From assembly GCA_023416855.1 (NCBI GenBank), contig JAEZGU010000293.1, positions 1-6,640 of the forward strand: a stretch of DNA of 6,640 nucleotides, in the 5' to 3' direction. This stretch comes from Bacillota bacterium. GTDB lineage: Bacteria; Bacillota; Clostridia; Tissierellales; Sedimentibacteraceae. The notes under the pieces are model-generated. The model was not told where the DNA came from. It saw only the letters and a list, made by a program, of their open reading frames with translations, and did no database searches. This document shows, piece after piece, positions 6,587 through 6,640 of this stretch. The position numbers and the translations under genes are program-made. Each line of letters opens with the position of its first letter. The first letter of the stretch is position 1.

Positions 6587-6594
6587 AGAAGGAG
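6587..6594 (+). promoter_or_regulatory. Shine-Dalgarno-like AGAAGGAG without a usable start in the window
   Basis: A good ribosome-binding match lies 22 bases past the TATAAT box, but no ATG or GTG follows before the window ends. The only TTG (6608) meets a stop after two codons. It could be fortuitous, or have been separated from its gene by the palindrome that follows. Confidence 0.35.
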
Positions 6595-6604
6595 CACTAG
6601 AGGA

Positions 6605-6640
6605 ATCTTGAACTAGTAAGAATTCTTACTAGTTCAAGAT
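6605..6640. repeat. Perfect 36-bp palindrome at the window end
   Basis: The left arm ATCTTGAACTAGTAAG (6605-6620), centre AATT (6621-6624) and right arm CTTACTAGTTCAAGAT (6625-6640) form a perfect inverted repeat without a mismatch. As RNA it gives a 16-bp hairpin with a 4-base loop, in the leader of the SOS-type promoter. It could be a terminator or attenuator (any T-tract would lie beyond the window), a mobile-element end, or a fold-back assembly artefact. It may extend past 6640. Confidence 0.85.

Noticed and set aside
1..6640. CRISPR array, tRNA or rRNA genes, intact insertion sequence
   Set aside because: No regularly spaced direct repeats, no cloverleaf or rRNA-like stretch, and no transposase or integrase frame was seen on either strand.

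Overview
The window is AT-rich (roughly 70% A+T by eye). It has AGGAGG-type ribosome binding sites, sigma-A-type promoters and a Gram-positive LexA-type box, all of which point to a low-GC Firmicute, probably a Clostridium-like member of the Clostridia. All recognisable protein genes lie on the + strand. The content looks like an anti-phage defence island: a GajA/GajB-type nuclease-helicase pair, a HEPN protein, and unknown proteins, separated by gene debris and a noncoding tail.

Layout. 1-195 is the C-terminal end of an unrecognised protein. 196-368 is a spacer with a plausible promoter. 369-1463 encodes an unrecognised 364-aa Lys/Glu-rich protein. 1464-1803 has no intact gene; it looks like decayed coding DNA and ends in twin TATAAT boxes and a strong Shine-Dalgarno (SD) sequence. 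1804-3288 encodes a 494-aa protein with a C-terminal Apea-type HEPN domain (R-x4-H). 3390-5030 encodes an OLD-family ATPase-TOPRIM nuclease (GajA-like), and 5027-6130 encodes a compact UvrD-type helicase (GajB-like) whose start codon overlaps the gajA stop. Together these two form a Gabija-like system.

The 510 bases after the helicase gene (6131-6640) have no convincing protein gene but are rich in signals. In order they hold a 16-bp stem-loop that probably ends the gajAB transcript; a possible promoter overlapped by TTGTAAA palindromes; a candidate structured RNA of about 215 nt with nested perfect 9-bp and 8-bp pairings, closed by a textbook intrinsic terminator; a promoter (TTGCCG, 17 bp, TATAAT) whose spacer holds a LexA-like SOS box; and a perfect 36-bp palindrome reaching the end of the window.

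How the parts may work together. In known Gabija systems the OLD nuclease cleaves DNA when nucleotide pools fall during phage replication, and the helicase is its partner. The HEPN protein could be a separate RNA-targeting abortive-infection module or an accessory. The candidate RNA and the SOS-type promoter are the parts that standard annotation would most easily miss. Their roles are inference.
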